A stretch of DNA of 64,000 nucleotides. Origin: Nautilus pompilius. Its lineage: Eukaryota; Mollusca; Cephalopoda; Nautilida; Nautilidae. The translations under genes and the position numbers were made by a program. The notes under the pieces were generated by a model. The model saw only the letters and a list, made by a program, of their open reading frames with translations, was not told the origin of the DNA and ran no database searches. Positions 24,111 through 37,600 of the stretch are shown piece by piece; the stretch's first letter is position 1; every line of letters begins with the position of its first letter. The stretch spans positions 62,001-126,000 of the forward strand of contig JACATO010001456.1 in the NCBI GenBank assembly GCA_018389105.1, written 5' to 3'.

Positions 24111-25450
24111 TAGCTGCTGCTGCTGGCCAGATGCGGGATCAAGACGATCTGGTATCTCGTCGTCAGACCTCCCGCCTCCCGCCACCTCCCCGGTCCCATC
24201 TCTCAGCATCGCGCACGATTACAGGGGGTTGTGTGTGTAAATGTTTACAGTGGCGTCGCTCTATTTGGACGAACCCCTCCCCTCCGCGCGCCAGCCTGAG
24301 TACACAGCCCCGGGGGTCAGCTGCTCTCGAAGGCGGGGTTCGTTCGGGAAGGGTTAAAACCGTTTTTTGACGGATGGCTGAGATCTGATGAATCGAGTCA
24401 ATATCGGTCCGTTTAAGAAAGGCCGAGTCGGGGGTCCGGACTTAGCGACAGCGAGGAGTTGCTGTACCCACCCACCGACGTTTGTTCTAGAATCACCCCT
24501 CCACCCGATCTCCTCTGTGGAACAAAGGGGAGGAAGAAGAAAGCGGCTGAAGGCTAATCGGGAATCTCCGGTCGCTTTGCCGGGAAGAGAACCGAATAAG
24601 CCCGAAGCCGGTAACCCTGCCACATCTTCAGTTTCACAAACTGTCTTTCAGCTTTAAATCGGCTTTTCTCTTTATTTAACTGAAATCGGTGACAAGATTT
24701 TCGGCTAAACCACGCATCAAGTGGAAAAGCCTGGGCCCCTACAGTCGGCCGCAGAGGAGAAGGAAAACGGTCCGTGACAGCCACCCGCTGTTATCCGTGG
24801 CCATCTGTCGACTTGACGATGTTTCATCGAGATTAAATACTTGTAAAATTTCTGGCCATTTGTCTTAATTTATGTCATTTTATCTCTTCTTCCCCTTACC
24901 CCAACATCCGCTTCCACCCCCCTGAGTAGAATGGAATTAATCTTGTTTCGCTACGGCGCCTAGCAAGAGCCGAGCTTCCCAGCCCAACAACGAACGGCCG
25001 CGTCGAGCTTCTGCTTCTCTGAACTTACAAGTGTCCGTGTATACAGCGCGTGCTTGATCTGCTCGTGTATACAGCGCACCAGCCTTGATCTGCTCGTGTA
25101 TACAGCGCACCAGCTGGCAATGCTGTCGATTCGCAAGTGGTGTTCGAGTCGCTCGAGCCGAACCAAGGGAGCTTAAGGGAGGAATTTGCTACAGGGGCGC
25201 TTCGAGCAGGTCGGTCCGCGAGGCGAATTGTCCCCGGGGGGTGGGGGTGGGGCAGGGACGTTAAGGCGGGTACGACTCGTGACGGAAAATCATGGGCGAC
25301 AACTGTCGCAATTCCGCGACAGTTCTAGCAGCAACTGAAGGCGCCCGGGTACCGCACGTAGCCGCTTGGGGGTGCCAGTTGTCCGCCAGACGTCCATAGA
25401 TAACTCACCCATTTTCCACTAAGGCGCCGCCGATACAAAAATCCAGTCAA
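24111..25450. other. GC-rich, unassigned region
   Basis: Clearly richer in G+C and CpG than the sequence to its right. Pairs of 60-90 codon frames overlap on both strands (24104-24784), which reflects high GC rather than genes. Three near-identical copies of GCTCGTGTATACAGCGC lie between 25029 and 25112, a small tandem of 30-33 bp units. A hidden first exon or CpG-rich promoter is possible, but I see no element that proves it. Confidence 0.5.
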
Positions 25451-28400
25451 CAAGCAAAATGTTTTCAGAGAAAACTCTTTCATAAAGTTTGCAGTGATAT
25501 ATATATATATCTCACTGAACCATCATTTAGACACATCTGGGTCCCCTCCTGCCCGTGAAAACAACAAAATACAACTGATTATTAAAGAATCTTTACTTGA
25601 CAAATTCCTCTGAATTGTATAATCTCAATCTTGCTTCCATATACACGAAACTTCGCTGTTTTTTCAGGGACCACAGGACCCTGGCCCCGACAGACCCACG
25701 ACACCTAGTGTGCAGCCACAGTTTTTACCTTAGAGCCAAAATCTAAGCCGTGACGATGCTGTAATAACGTTTGCTATCATGCGGATCATCTAATTACAAA
25801 TGGACTTGGTGACTGGTCCACAACCATGTGAGGGCCATTTTCCAACAGAAGCAAGGATGCCTTTGTGACAGGACAGAGCATTTGTATTATTGTGTTCCAC
25901 CCATTCTCTCAGCCTCTTCTGTATGTAAACCCCCCTAAGCTTTTACCGGTCATTAGGACTGATCTCAACATGAGATAAGCTACTGTTGCTAACTCTGTTT
26001 GGCTTTGTCCTCCTCAGACCAACAGCTCCAGCAGCAGAATTCCAGCCTGCCGGTCTGAAAACGGGGCAGGGTTTTCACCTGACTCTTGCATATTTCCGTA
26101 CCCGTATCCACGGTTCATGGAGACTAAATAAATGTGTCGTATGACTCTGACACTCTCGAGGACTCGGTCCATCGTCGTTTTCCCTTCCAGCTACAGTCGG
26201 TAACAGCAGCACAATTTAAATGCTTTTCTTTCTGCAAAGGAAATTTAAAAAAAAATTTTTCCAAAACGACAGCAACAACTAAAGATAAAAGGAATAAATC
26301 TAATGGGATTCACTGTTGATGTCCTGTTTATGAAGACAAGATAGTTATTTGAGAGTTCCTTGATCACCTTATTAGATAACACATTTACCATTCCTGCTTC
26401 CATCATTATGGTCAGTTTGGAGACAAAAATGTTCTTGGTGTGCAGTTATTGGGCTGATTCTGTTCACAGCTAACATCCTTCCATCAGCTCAAGATGGTCT
26501 GGCATCTGGTCTTAGTGATGCTGGACTAACTGTTTAACCTACTGAGCCACAATGTGCATCTTCCCAATTAGATGTTACTTTACAGGATATTTAAACCTTC
26601 CTATCACTTAATAGCAATAACAGGTTTTAGTAGCATCAATACTGCATGTACTTAGTATTGGATCCAAAGCCATGTGGATGATGACATTCACTTTTCTTTC
26701 GTAGTTGTGTAGGTCAAGACCCATGCTGGAACACAACTTTGCATGATGATTATATGGTGGCATATAATTAGCTAGTAGCCTATATATTTTTTACTAAAAA
26801 ATTCCAGGAGAGAGCATACACTATAATCTTGGTAGATAAAGGGATTTCCTACAAGGGCCCAGGTGTGTAACTGCTTTCTAGGTGTTACAGTGCTTTGATG
26901 AACTTTAACAGATATTTTGTTCTTCTGTTGTTTTATTTGTTACCTATTTTGTCTAACGAGACAGAATCAATGAACAGAGCCAACCTGAGCATTGAAAGTA
27001 GCATGCTGGATGGATTTAGCAATTTAACAACTCGCTTCATTGTCATCTATTACGGACAATTTGGAAAGGAAAGAAGACTGTGCTTCCTCCTTGCTTCCTT
27101 ATCCTAGAAAATAACTTATATGTAGCATTTTTAACAGTCGGCAGTAACATTTGTGAAAAGACCTAAGGTATGATGATGACACCTCTTCTTATTTGGCCAT
27201 ATGTTGACAATTTTCTGGAATATATCTGAACAGCATTCACCCAGCTATCAATTTAAGATGGAGATGTAACTCAGCAGCAAGCATCCTTTTCTGGATGTTC
27301 TGGTTACAAGCGAAGAAGGTACTGACTACTAGTGTATACAGAGAAAAAGATACACTGGGAACTGCCTGTGATTTGACTCCATTCACCAACAAGAAGTTAA
27401 AAAGGAAGAGTTAAATGTCTTTCATCATGGTGCAGAATTATGATTGGAATAACATCATCTGATATTGCAGCACAAAGTCAAATAGATATGCGATTGAAAA
27501 GTAATAGTTAAAGATTGTAATTTCACAATCTGGACATCTGATCTGATCCAACAAGAACAGAAACGTAAAAAAAAATCCTGTAATATAAAGAACTCAGCAA
27601 ACATATCTGGAAGGAGGAAAATGTAGCTGTGATATGAAATACACTGGTGAGTCAAAAAAGGGTGATCACCAAAACCAGAATAGAAGAAGCAGAGGAGATC
27701 AGCTAGAAAGGTCATTCATTGACTGTATAATCAGCAGGTCAAGAAAACAGTATCTCGTCAGTATGTTGCAAGCTCCACCATCAAAACTATTAATTTACAG
27801 AAACATTTAAATGCCCTAGAAAGGTGCAGATAATTTGTCAGCGGCTCTATAAATGAACAAATCAACAAGACAATGCATCACTGTGAAAGTGTCAGCTGCA
27901 AATAAAATTAATAGGCTCACCTAAACCAGAGCAACAGATCTCAGGACAAACCCTGGGGGACAGTGACAGGAAATAATTGTTGGAACGTTGATTTATTAGC
28001 CGGCTTCAACAATATGGTGGAAATTGTTACAATGATTCTAATTAAAAAATTTTTGCTTTCCTCTCTGACTGCATAATGCTGAGGCATGAAATATTCCAAA
28101 CGGTTTGTTTGTGCCGAAAAAAAATATTTTGATTTAGAATAAAAGTTTTCAGCATCAGGTCATTTCTTCCACGATAATACATAGCCACTTTTTATTTAGT
28201 TTTGGGAGTTCTGAACAGCACATGCACACACACATATCTCTGTCATTCTACCTGCCCGGTTTGTAAACTCCGCATACTATGGCTCACTTTGTATATAGGC
28301 ACACGGTAACAGAGAATCCAGATGAATTATCATCATCTTTTGTTTCAGTACCTCAAATGCTCATGTGTACATAGCGTTCATGTTTGTGTTACAGCCTAAA

Positions 28401-31400
28401 TAACTGTTAGTTTTCTAACTTTCTCGTGTTCATCCTGAATGTTATATGATTACTAAGAGCAAATAAACCAGTGTTGACTCTATTTTAAATGTTACTTCTG
28501 TATGTCACGTGTTACTTCACTAATCTGAATACAGCAGCACTACCATACAGTAGTCTATAATAATTGGTTTTACACTTTTAACCAATTATTCTGGGGTGGC
28601 CTCATAGCTGGTTCCCTTGAGATCCAACTTATTTGTCATACCGCTTCTGGCATGGTTTCTTCTCACTCTTCTGTACCGGTTTGTCTGCCTGAATTTCCAG
28701 ATGGGTTCTACTAAATATTTCCCTTCAAAAACTTCGAAGCCAGGAGAGGTCGGCAAGAAGAAAGAAAGAAACCAAATTAGTTAAAGGGAGATAATCAACA
28801 AAACTTTCAGTAAAGTTAACTCAGTTCGAAACGACCGGCTAAACATCTCACTGTTTTCTTAGTTCCCCTGAATAGATCTGGATAGTGAAGGATGCTAATT
28901 AAAAATGACAGCAGTGTATTCTATTGCTCATGGTAAACTTATTGCAATTTTCCAGACATAATTATTAAACCTATTATCGGGAAAGGCGCCGTAAGTAAAT
29001 ATCTTTTTTTTTTCTCTAATGTGAAAGACGAATGTACTAAAATTTAAACAACATGAGCCAAGGGAAGTAATTATATTCATTTATAATGATTTAAAACCTA
29101 GCTAATTATTCCCCTTTATATCTTGTTTTTCTGAAACTATATATCTTCTTTTAAAGTTCTAATAGCGGAAAATTTATTGAAATTATAGAATCTAATAATT
29201 AACTTCGGTAGTAATTTAATTTTAAGCAACTTTGTAATGGTAGTGAGATAAAAATTTATATCCAGAATTTATTTTTTTTTTTAAAACACAAACAATCAAT
29301 TATTTAAGTTTAAAAGCTTGTACAAGACAGACTGACACAGCCAGCTAGAGTGACTATCGAGTAGTTATGCCTTCATGTAACATTCAATATCGCGATCACG
29401 AAATTCGATCTTTCATCAGTGATAAATAATTTAATTTAAAAAAAAATCATTTACCGTTTTGAATCTTTGTGGAAATGCATTCAATTTTTAAATAGTGGTG
29501 AATTAAGGATATATTTGTTCTCATAAGAGGAAATATTATTTCTAACTATGAACATAGAGTTATGCTGTTTAGATCACAATCTGGTATCCCTTAGGGTTAT
29601 CTAAACATATTGCACATTAAAGTGGATTTCACGTAAGGCCTATTCTTTCCATCAATAGACAGAATTACAGAAAGTAATCTGTTCTTGTTGAAATTTTGAA
29701 ACCAATATTCCAGCAATGTTAAAGAAAGTTCTAAATTACATTTAAAGTTAATAAAAAACTTTATTTTGTATGAATTAAGTACACTATTCTCATTTACTTA
29801 CTAAGGTTCCATTAGAATTTACACTTGCTACCTTCATTAATAAATCATATCCTAGTTCTGATTTTACATCTAATACGCCTAAAAAAGAGTTAAAGCAATT
29901 ATTGTATTATCCTGCTACCAAATCATGTTTACTTTTCAAAGTGAAGTATATACATTTGTGAAGATGAAGTTGCTCTCCCCTCACTTCTGTCTTAACAAAC
30001 GTTCTTATCTGTATCACCAAAGGCAGAGCTTTTAAGATAACAACAGCTTGCCATTATTTTACATTTCACTCTTTGTTTGGGAACTTGAGAGCCCCTGTCC
30101 TGGCTGAGGCCTTGAGGAGGCTATCTGGCAATATTCAGCTAGAAGCAAGAGGTACAGCCTTGGTGGCCAAGCAAGTGGTATTCTGGATATGGTTTGGGGC
30201 TCTTGAGCGATGGCCAAGGTGCCATTAAGTCAGGAGTTACCCACAGAACATTCACCACAAGTACTCAGAAAAAAAACACCTTACTTGAACTCTTTCTTTA
30301 GGTGAGGAAGGAAATGAAAACCCAGAAAAAGTTCATACAGTTGGACTGATACAGAAGAGCAAGAAGAAACCATGCTATGGAAAATTGCCAAACCAAGTTG
30401 GATCCTGATGGTAACTGAACTTTCCCATTTTAAGTCCAGTTAGTAAATGTTACATTTGTTTATTTTTTTCTATGATGCTGAAGTTTCCAGTTATTTTTAA
30501 AGGATGGACTGGCAACATCTCAATTTGATGGAAACTGAGGTAAAAGGTCAGTCACAATTCTTGGACACTTTGTGTGCTCAGTATGATTGCACGAATGTCC
30601 ACTTCATAAATCTTTTGGCCAAACGGTCTTCTGTGCATCTACCATTTTCAAAAAGGACCTTATAAACCATGTTTATAAAACCTGTTCTTCCCCATATCGC
30701 ATTAATAAATGTCTGGAAATAGTAAGTCTCATTGACCAAGCAGAGCACCTATTCATCTATGTTCCCCATTTTGTTGGCTATTCAAAGTCTGCAGTTAGAA
30801 AAACAATTCTTGTTAAAAACAACAATCTGTTTCCTCAAGTTTCCTTGGAAGTCTGTTTCATGTTTAACGTGAACTAAGACATAATTTCCCAGTTAAGGAT
30901 TGGAGTTCCAGTACCTCCAACACACATATTTTATAAAGTGTCAGATATGTTAGAAAAACTATCCTGGCATGGAGCTTCTGCTCTACTTAGCAATGTGGAA
31001 TTAACTAGATAGAAAATCTAAGTAGACCCGACTGCAGATCTAAAAATTATGGGATCTGATTTTTGTTGACTACCACTATCCGTTTTTGTTGTTGATAAAC
31101 AGAGTCATGTGACACAGAGTTTATTTTGGTGGTAGACTTGATAACACTGACATTTATTCTAGATTCAGTACTAAAAACAATAGAAATAATTGTGAAATGA
31201 ATCTATGCAATCTATTAGATTGTTTAGTAAAATTTAAAAAGTGATATAATACTAAATATGCAAAACTATTCAGACAGGAAATAAAATAAGCTGAAATTAT
31301 TACAGATAATAAATTAGAAAATATAGTTTCAGAAATGGAATCTAGAGTTCTTTTAAAAACCCTTAAATGTGAAGATCAGTGCATTTCTTAAATTAACAAA

Positions 31401-32639
31401 GCCAGTACAATATTGATAGAGGCATTAGTATTAAGTAGCTCCATCAGCATCCTTGTAACATGTCCTAACTCATTTATCTTTTTTGCTTTCTTCATGTGCT
31501 CTGAATTCAATTAACAAAGCCAGTTGAATATTAAGTAGGTATTAAAACAGACAACAAATATTTTAGAAAAATAGATCTTAGTTCTTTGTACAAGTTCTTA
31601 GTTCATCCACTTGAATATTTTGTGGAGTCTTTATTTAAGAAGAAATGTGAAATTATTTGAAAGAGTTCAGCATAGATTTGCAAGTATGCTGAACAACTAA
31701 CAAGATTGCATTTACGCAGTTTGTTTGTTAGATATTTAAGAGCAAACCTGCTAATGGTTTTTTAAATAATTAAGGATTTTGAGCATCAAATTTGCTAGTT
31801 TTTATACAATTAAGTAGTACTAGGGTTACAATTATAAATTAGAATAGAATCCTTCATGACTAGAAATTAGGAAAAATTCTTTTTCAGTTATAAAATTAAA
31901 AAAACAAATTAGATAAAGGGCTAATATTAATGATTAAATCATATTGTTAGATGCTAGAGGCCATGTATAGGTTATATAATTTTCTCCTGCAGTTTTTTAA
32001 AAGTTAAACTAAAACAGTTATTCTTTTCGAAATAAAGTGCAACATACAAGAAAATCAATCTTAATTATTTTAAATTAAATTTTTAATTATGCCAACAAAA
32101 TCTACAATAGTTCTTTTTCAATTTAAATTTTATGCAGATTTACAGCTGCCAAATTCAAACTTAAACAAATTGTATTATAATACTTTATAATTTTTAATAA
32201 TGCAGCACTATCTGTTTTTTATTGACTTTAAATACATCAGAGCTGCCATTTGCTTTGTAACATCAGAGTGAGTGGGAAAACAAAGAAGTTATAGAGACAG
32301 ACATAAATTAAAAATTTAAATACATTTTTGTTATGGGTTGCAAATTATTTGACTAAAATTTAAATATGTGCAGAATCTTATTAGTGCTTCTAATATGGTA
32401 TTCTGCATCATTTTTAAAATTATTTTCCTACCCTCTAAATTAAGGAAAAAATGGTAAAATTCAGAGAATATAATGAATTTAAATATCCATAAATTGCCAA
32501 TTTAAAGGGAAACAACTCAAGTAACCATATAAAGTGATATGTTAAATAAAATTTCTTATTATTGCCCTTTAAGGATAATTAAATACTTTAGAAGAAATGC
32601 TACTTAGATTTTGCTCACGTGTGTATATATTTATTATTA

Positions 32640-32674
<35 letters not shown>

Positions 32675-33469
32675 TTAGTAGATGTGTGCAGGCTATGTAT
32701 ATTTCTATGGCTAGCAACAGATATACCTGCAATTAAAATGTTTTCTAGGAGAATCAGTAACCACAAATATATGCCTTTTCTTATATATATAAAAAACTTG
32801 TCGAAAAATTCAGTTTACCAGAAATAAAAAAACACAAATGATGAGAGTAATTCCAGATAAATCAAGTGCTATAGCAATTTTTGAAGAAACAAAACCTGAA
32901 GTTTAGTAAATGTCTGAAAAATGAAAAATCTCAAATTAATTAGAAAATATGATTTCATATACTTATATTTTATACAAGGAATAAAATTAAATTAAAATAA
33001 ACATAATCCTTTAAATTTATTTGAAATGTGTTATTTTTAAACTACATACATAGAGGATTCACCAGATTTTTCTTATTACATAAAAGCAGCATTTCACAGC
33101 TGATGGAAAAGATGTCTAAGCTTTAGTTGTGTTTGTTTGTACTCTCACACTATCACATTTTGATCATGTGGAGTTGGTTTTGAAAACAATAGAGTATGAT
33201 GCTGTGATGTCTTTCACTTCTCTGAACTTCAGCCATCTTTGTTAACCTATATCATCCCACAATGCATCAGTCCACATTGTAAAAAAAAACAAACAAACAA
33301 ACAAAAAAAAAAACGTGTCACTGTTAAAAGGTAGAATTACATCAGACCTCTTCCTTTTTTGGAAATATTAAAAAAAAAAACAGTAAGTCTGGCAATGTCA
33401 ACAGATACTGTAAAAGAAAACTTAATTAATTTCAACAAGTTGCAAAGTTTCTAAGCAATTTCATCAATC
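25451..33469. other. AT-rich, CpG-poor desert
   Basis: Eight kilobases with few CpG dinucleotides and no frame over 96 codons. Contains (TA)n at 25498-25510, (ATT)n at 32636-32673, many A/T runs, and short purine tracts. The frame at 30587-30877 has no family resemblance. The composition and absence of frames fit old, decayed repeat DNA or a large intron. AATAAA lies at 28464. Confidence 0.6.
26350..26560 (-). mobile_element. Possible old tRNA-derived SINE remnant
   Basis: On the minus strand TGGCTCAGTAGG (plus-strand 26538-26549) is a perfect match to the RNA polymerase III A-box consensus in a tRNA-like setting. A B box cannot be recognised downstream, so if this is a SINE it is badly decayed. 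Limits are a guess. Confidence 0.25.
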
Positions 33470-34610
33470 TCAGAACACCAATCTTTGTTTAGTATTGATG
33501 ACCCCATACAGATTTCATGTGTAAGTACTAAAAAACACTGCTGGGATCACAATTCTTGTTTCCCCCGAGTAACACTTGTCCATTTGCACATAGCTTATCC
33601 TTGACAGGTGGATTTTTTCTGTATGTAATTCCATTCCACTTGCCAGAGTTGAGATAAAACAAACCTTCAATTATGAATCATAGGCTGAGACATCCTCAAC
33701 TTCTTGAATTGATACTGTTCTTGGAATAGCTTCTGCTGTGAATATGATGTAATCTTTGACCACTTTGCTGTGAGAGGATGCTAACTGAATTAGATTCATG
33801 TGCCAACGATCTTGAAAACAAGTCTGCTATGATTTTGTTACCATGGGATGTTTCACTGGGAAGGAATAAAGCAAACATCTGAGCACTTGTCTCTATATTA
33901 TTTTATAAGGCTTTGACCATGGAAAGTAAATAATCTGTGGCTTATAACCTGGCACTGAAATCTTGTGCATGAGAGTAGGTGTGGAACCTTTCACAGGCTC
34001 ACTTCCTTTTCAATCTTTGAATAGTTTTCTCTTCAGCTCTGTGAGGCTGAAACTTACATAACTAATAATTTTGTTTCGTTGTTTCTTGGACTAACACTCC
34101 ACCAAGTTCTACTGGACTGACATCTGCAATTACACTCATCTTGACTCCTTGCTGAAAATATGCTAACGTTTTGGCATTAGCAAGTCTCTGCTTGAATACG
34201 TTAAAGGATTTCTTTGTGTTCTTTTCCAAATACAAAAAGAGATGTCTTTCCTAGCGAGACTTCTCAGGGGCTCAAAGACTATAGCTACATTTGGAGTGAA
34301 CTGCTGAAAAATTTACAACACCATGAAAACTTTTACATTTCCTGTGCATTTTAAAATTCTTGAATATCTTTAACCAGCTTTTTCTTCAGCAGGGCCAATG
34401 CTTCCTGCAGACAAAACGTCCTGTGAAAGTCAGTCTGATCATGTGAAATTTGCATTTGGTTTTGTTCAGGGTGAGGCTTTCGACCCATCATCTCTTCTGC
34501 AGATACTTGGTCATGTTCCTCTCTATCACAAGCAAGCACTGTTACCTCATGAGTATGGTGGCTACCCTTTTCTGTTGGCAAACCCAAACATGGATACAAC
34601 ACCAGGTTGG
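33470..34610 (-). mobile_element. Ty3/Gypsy LTR retrotransposon pol fossil
   Basis: Fragments recognisable on the minus strand, in the expected order, belong to a Ty3/Gypsy element of the type often annotated K02A2.6-like. They come from the end of the reverse transcriptase, the connection and RNase H region (for example VIADVSPVELGGVL near 34120 and ADLFSRSL near 33810), and the start of the integrase N-terminal region (near 33570). No LTR could be paired on either side and the element is broken many times, roughly ten or more. It is an old fossil with no coding capacity. Its CpG-poor surroundings agree with age. Confidence 0.75.
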
Positions 34611-37600
34611 TTTAAAATCTCATTTTAAATCATCACTGGATACTTTTAAAAGAATATTTTTCATTTGTTTTTGTTTTTTACAGCTCATAAATGATTCTTC
34701 GCATGACATAAGATGATCTAGTTTCATGCATAGGTCTGCTTAACTGCATCAGTGTCCAACCTATTCCGTTCATCAGTCCAGAGATCATTATTATTACACT
34801 TAAAGCTCTTTGAGGCATTACTCACAGTATTACTCAAGCAGTTTCTACTAATATTAAGAAATTGGGGGACTTAACCGTTCAGTAGACTGTAAAATGTTTT
34901 CATTAAAGTCAAACCATTTTTCAGGTTAACCAAAATTGCAATGAAAATCCACATTTGGCTTTATTTTGAAAATAACCTGATCACCATAGAAGTTTTCCTG
35001 ATAAAAATCCACTTCATCATATTTCTGTGAGGTTTTCCATTCCAACAAAATCAAGGCAACTTTACAGATCTTTAGCCATTGAAGAAAGACTCATTAAGAC
35101 CTTTAACAATCAATGCTTTATCACCTCTTGGCAAGCATCATGAATAATGTGACAGCTGCGTGGGTATCTGCGGCCATGCCATGCTCCCTTGTCTGGGTTG
35201 TTTCCAATGTGCAGCGGTTATCTCTACTCTACAAATTGGAATACAAGACAACAACAGAAGCAACATCGTAAGCGCATTAATACTATCAGTAAATGAAAGG
35301 CAAATTATTTAATTAAAGCTTAATGTTAAGTAATAGAACACAAATTGTATTCTATGGCGCAGCTCCCTGTTACCTGTTGTAACACGCTGTATTTTGGAAA
35401 TGGACTGTAAACCTTTCTTTTCCCAATTTGTTTATAACTCCATAAAAATTCAATGTTGTAAACATTATCACGACTTTCGGTATAGCATGATTCTTTAAAA
35501 ATAATATAATGGCGGGTTCTAGCTGCTACAATTTGGGAAACTCCTCGGCTATTCTCAGCTCTATAACTTTTGTGTAGTAGTGCATTTCTTCTTTAGAAAT
35601 AGAAGTACCTCACGATAATTCAGAAACGCAACATTGGTATTTTTCTTCATCTTAATTTAAACTGTTCATCTGGACACGTGCTTACTTAAGGAAAAAAACA
35701 GCATGTGTAGAGACAAACAGAAGAAAACTACACACGGCTGCAAATGAAAGATAATTAAATCCCTTGCTTCTGTAGCAATGCACCTTACAGGTATTTTAAT
35801 AGATTTTTCAAATCATATTTTTCGTACATCACCATGGATATCAAAATCATCTGTTAAGATGCTCACAGCATCTGGACTACAGAAAAGTGGATTACTTTAG
35901 CTTGTCAATTGCATGGAATAGATGTATACAACGCTTCAAAATGAAAGTAAGTGCATATTAGTGAGTTCTAAAACTGACTCATATAGATTTTTAGCCAGTA
36001 TGGTTGGCAATAATTAAATAATGCTCCCCCCTAATCGCAAGCATTGCAAACAGTGTAGCCAATTTATAATTCTCATTGATAATAGCTGAAGGAAATGCTG
36101 TCCGTATTTACAGTCTTGAGTAAGCCAGTAGTTTAAGTGGTCCACTAATTAATTTCTGGTACAATTACTTTTATGCTAGACAAACTCTCCGCATAGTCAT
36201 GTAACGAACAATGTGTGAAGCTGATGCCAAATACATGGGAAATGGCAGTTAAAAAAAGGAATAGATGTTATTTGCAAGATTAAAAAAGATTTCATCAACT
36301 ATAATATTCTGGAATTTTTAATTATATTCTAACTGATACTCGATGTCTCTTTAAAGTTCCGGAAACTGTCAAAACTCTCCTTTCAATCTAGAAAATTCCA
36401 AAGATTTCTAAGAATCTATCTTTAACTTTCCCATGTATAAAAATAGCCACCCATGCATCAGCATCTTCAGTCATTGATGAGATAATTTTTCAATAAAAAA
36501 CACACACAAACATTGATCCTGAATTTTTCAATTGTAAAAATATACAAGAAAACTGATGGACAGCACATTGCTCTGACACGTTCAAAAATTGGTCTTGCAA
36601 TAAGAACTGTTGGCAGGTTATCGGAATAATTTTGAGAAGCTGGACAGTTTTTCCCTAATAAAAGAGGCAAATTAACAATAAAGCTGTAACCAAGGGAAGG
36701 ACCGGGTTTAGAGAGGTAATAGAGGGAGAATGAGTCTTCCTCCACTGGTACGCTATCTATAATAATGGACGAAAGTTCTACCTAGAAGATATCGGATGGA
36801 CTCGTTAAAAAGAAAAAAGATATGGTAGATACGGGCTTCAGATAGAACCTTCTGTCAACAAAGAAAAAAAGGAATTGCAATTTGTTTAAGAAATGGCAAG
36901 CTTGCCAAATAGAAGATTGGAGCAAGCTAAAATTGTCCAAATAAAATTTCGCTAAATTATTTTGGTAATCACAGTACTTTGTTAGCAAGAAGAAAAGCAG
37001 GTGAAGCATTCAAAGGTAACTGTGTTTTACCAACTCAGAAGTAGCCAGAAACTATCCACGCCCAGCTTTGTTTCTCTGCTAACGGAAAAGACAAATTTAG
37101 TAATTCTGCTAAAAGAAAGCACCAATGTTTGAACTCTTTAAAAACAGTGTTTTTCAGACCTGCTAAGAAGTTCCAATCTGGTGGTAGCTTTTAATTCTTT
37201 TACAAGATAAGACTTACGTCATCAAACAACAAAAGATGCTTCTTTTGGTCCAATGACAATAAATTCGTTGGTTTTAAAACTGGGCCTGGAAATTCATTTT
37301 AAAATACAACCGAGAAACATATGGTCAGGATCTGGAAATATACCGCAAAACAAGTCGTTGAAGGAATACAGGAAAGAATTGGCAGAAGTCATCGAGGAGG
37401 CTTGAGAAAATGGTTTATTACGCAAGACATTAGCTGAAACAATGGCAGGTAGGTGGAAAGCAGTCATTAGGAACCAACGCGATACTGGTCAAAGTATTAA
37501 GAAAAAACAAGACTTCGCAACTTTAACGTTTTTGTTGTTGTTATAATTTTAAATGGCTATTTCTTTGTAAATTTTCTGTTTAATCACTAAATATAACCCA

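Noticed and set aside
24104-24784. Opposite-strand 75-90 codon frames
   Set aside because: They overlap each other on both strands in GC-rich DNA; no domain or splice pattern.
28300-28500. LTR-like signals (TATATAGG near 28292, AATAAA at 28464)
   Set aside because: No partner repeat, no polypurine tract and no coding remnants in a matching orientation nearby.
28590-28780. Possible SINE ending in AAGAAGAAAGAAAG
   Set aside because: The A-rich tail and TTTCTTCTCAC-type block resemble SINE bodies, but no A or B box is recognisable.
34398-34628. Plus-strand 76-codon frame
   Set aside because: It is the reverse of the Ty3/Gypsy fossil and has no similarity of its own.
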